Of a DNA stretch of 31,473 nucleotides, positions 31,317 to 31,473 are shown one piece after another. The notes beneath the pieces are model-generated. The model saw nothing but the letters and a program-made list of their open reading frames with translations, was not told the origin of the DNA and searched no databases. This DNA is from CAYJXK01 sp964374115 (lineage in GTDB: Bacteria; Patescibacteriota; Patescibacteriia; Magasanikbacterales; UBA922). Position 1 is the stretch's first letter; every line of letters starts with the position of its first letter. A program made the position numbers and the translations under genes. The DNA lies in contig CAYJXK010000008.1 in the NCBI GenBank assembly GCA_964374115.1, forward strand, positions 1 through 31,473, written 5' to 3'.

Positions 31317-31449
31317 AAATACCTTCTTGCCGTCACTCACAAACTCGCGAAAGTGGCATATGCGGTGTGGAAGACAAACACGCAGTTTGATCCTGGTCAC
31401 GGGCGAAACAACACAGAGGCCTGACGGCCTTTGTTTGTCCAGAAGTATT
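31317..31449. repeat. Nested inverted repeats at the right edge
   Basis: AATACCTTCT (31317-31326) pairs with AGAAGTATT (31441-31449) with one bulge. Inside, GACAAACA (31373-31380) pairs with TGTTTGTC (31432-31439), and AGGCC (31417-31421) with GGCCT (31426-31430) is followed by TTGTTT. The string AAACTCGCG (31342-31350) also occurs twice in the element at 15158. The 133-bp span is like those elements, but most of their conserved blocks are absent. Confidence 0.4.
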
Positions 31450-31473
31450 GCTTGACGGGGATATAGTTAGTTA

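Noticed and set aside
31384..31396. AGTTTGATCCTGG, identical to the start of many 16S rRNA genes
   Set aside because: The match stops after 13 bases and the following sequence is not 16S-like; no rRNA gene is present in the remaining 77 bp.
31452..31457. Plus-strand TTGACG as the -35 of a gene beyond the right edge
   Set aside because: The matching -10 would fall outside the window, so it cannot be supported.

Overview
This is a bacterial window. I infer, at moderate confidence only, a member of the Patescibacteria/CPR. Genes sit in tight same-strand operons, Shine-Dalgarno motifs are almost absent, lineage-typical cysteine-rich lipoproteins are present, and TGA acts as a normal stop (pyrK and the OTC-like gene both end in TGA, which argues against the TGA=Gly candidate groups). 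No rRNA, tRNA, CRISPR array or transposase gene was seen.

Layout. (1) 108-3356, plus strand: a high-G+C gene for a 1082-residue lipoprotein made of 34 cysteine-rich repeats, closed by an intrinsic terminator. Every other gene is on the minus strand, so these are read right to left. (2) 15129 down to 3458: carA, carB, pyrB, pyrI, pyrC, an ornithine-carbamoyltransferase-like gene, pyrD, a small membrane protein, pyrK, pyrE, pyrF. This is the complete de novo UMP pathway, almost in reaction order. (3) 22787 down to 15489: rplA, dCMP deaminase, a P-loop kinase, dut, thyA, folA, tmk, a polytopic membrane protein and gatB. This covers dTMP/dTDP synthesis plus folate recycling, and ends at a strong terminator after gatB. 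(4) 26146 down to 22956: secE, nusG, rplK, then a D-2-hydroxyacid dehydrogenase and a DUF333/Kazal lipoprotein wedged before rplA. (5) 31266 down to 26585: a lower-G+C accessory-looking block with a methyltransferase, an alpha/beta hydrolase, a Cys/Met-metabolism PLP enzyme with a large insertion, and a Fic protein whose gene is bracketed by related G-rich inverted-repeat elements.

Non-coding structure is the most unusual part. Two elements (13916-14058 between carA and carB; 15158-15345 before carA) share one design: an outer inverted repeat of about 22 bp, an inner 11-bp stem whose sequence differs at 8 of 11 pairs while staying fully paired, and conserved blocks in the same order. A looser relative lies at 18201-18323. 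A second short repeat recurs just downstream of three genes. A promoter, operator-like palindromes and a probable L1-binding leader precede rplA. A terminator-like hairpin fills the secE leader. Three 11-bp tandem repeats cover the fic promoter. Nearly every start codon in the window is preceded by T (TATG) and lacks a Shine-Dalgarno motif.
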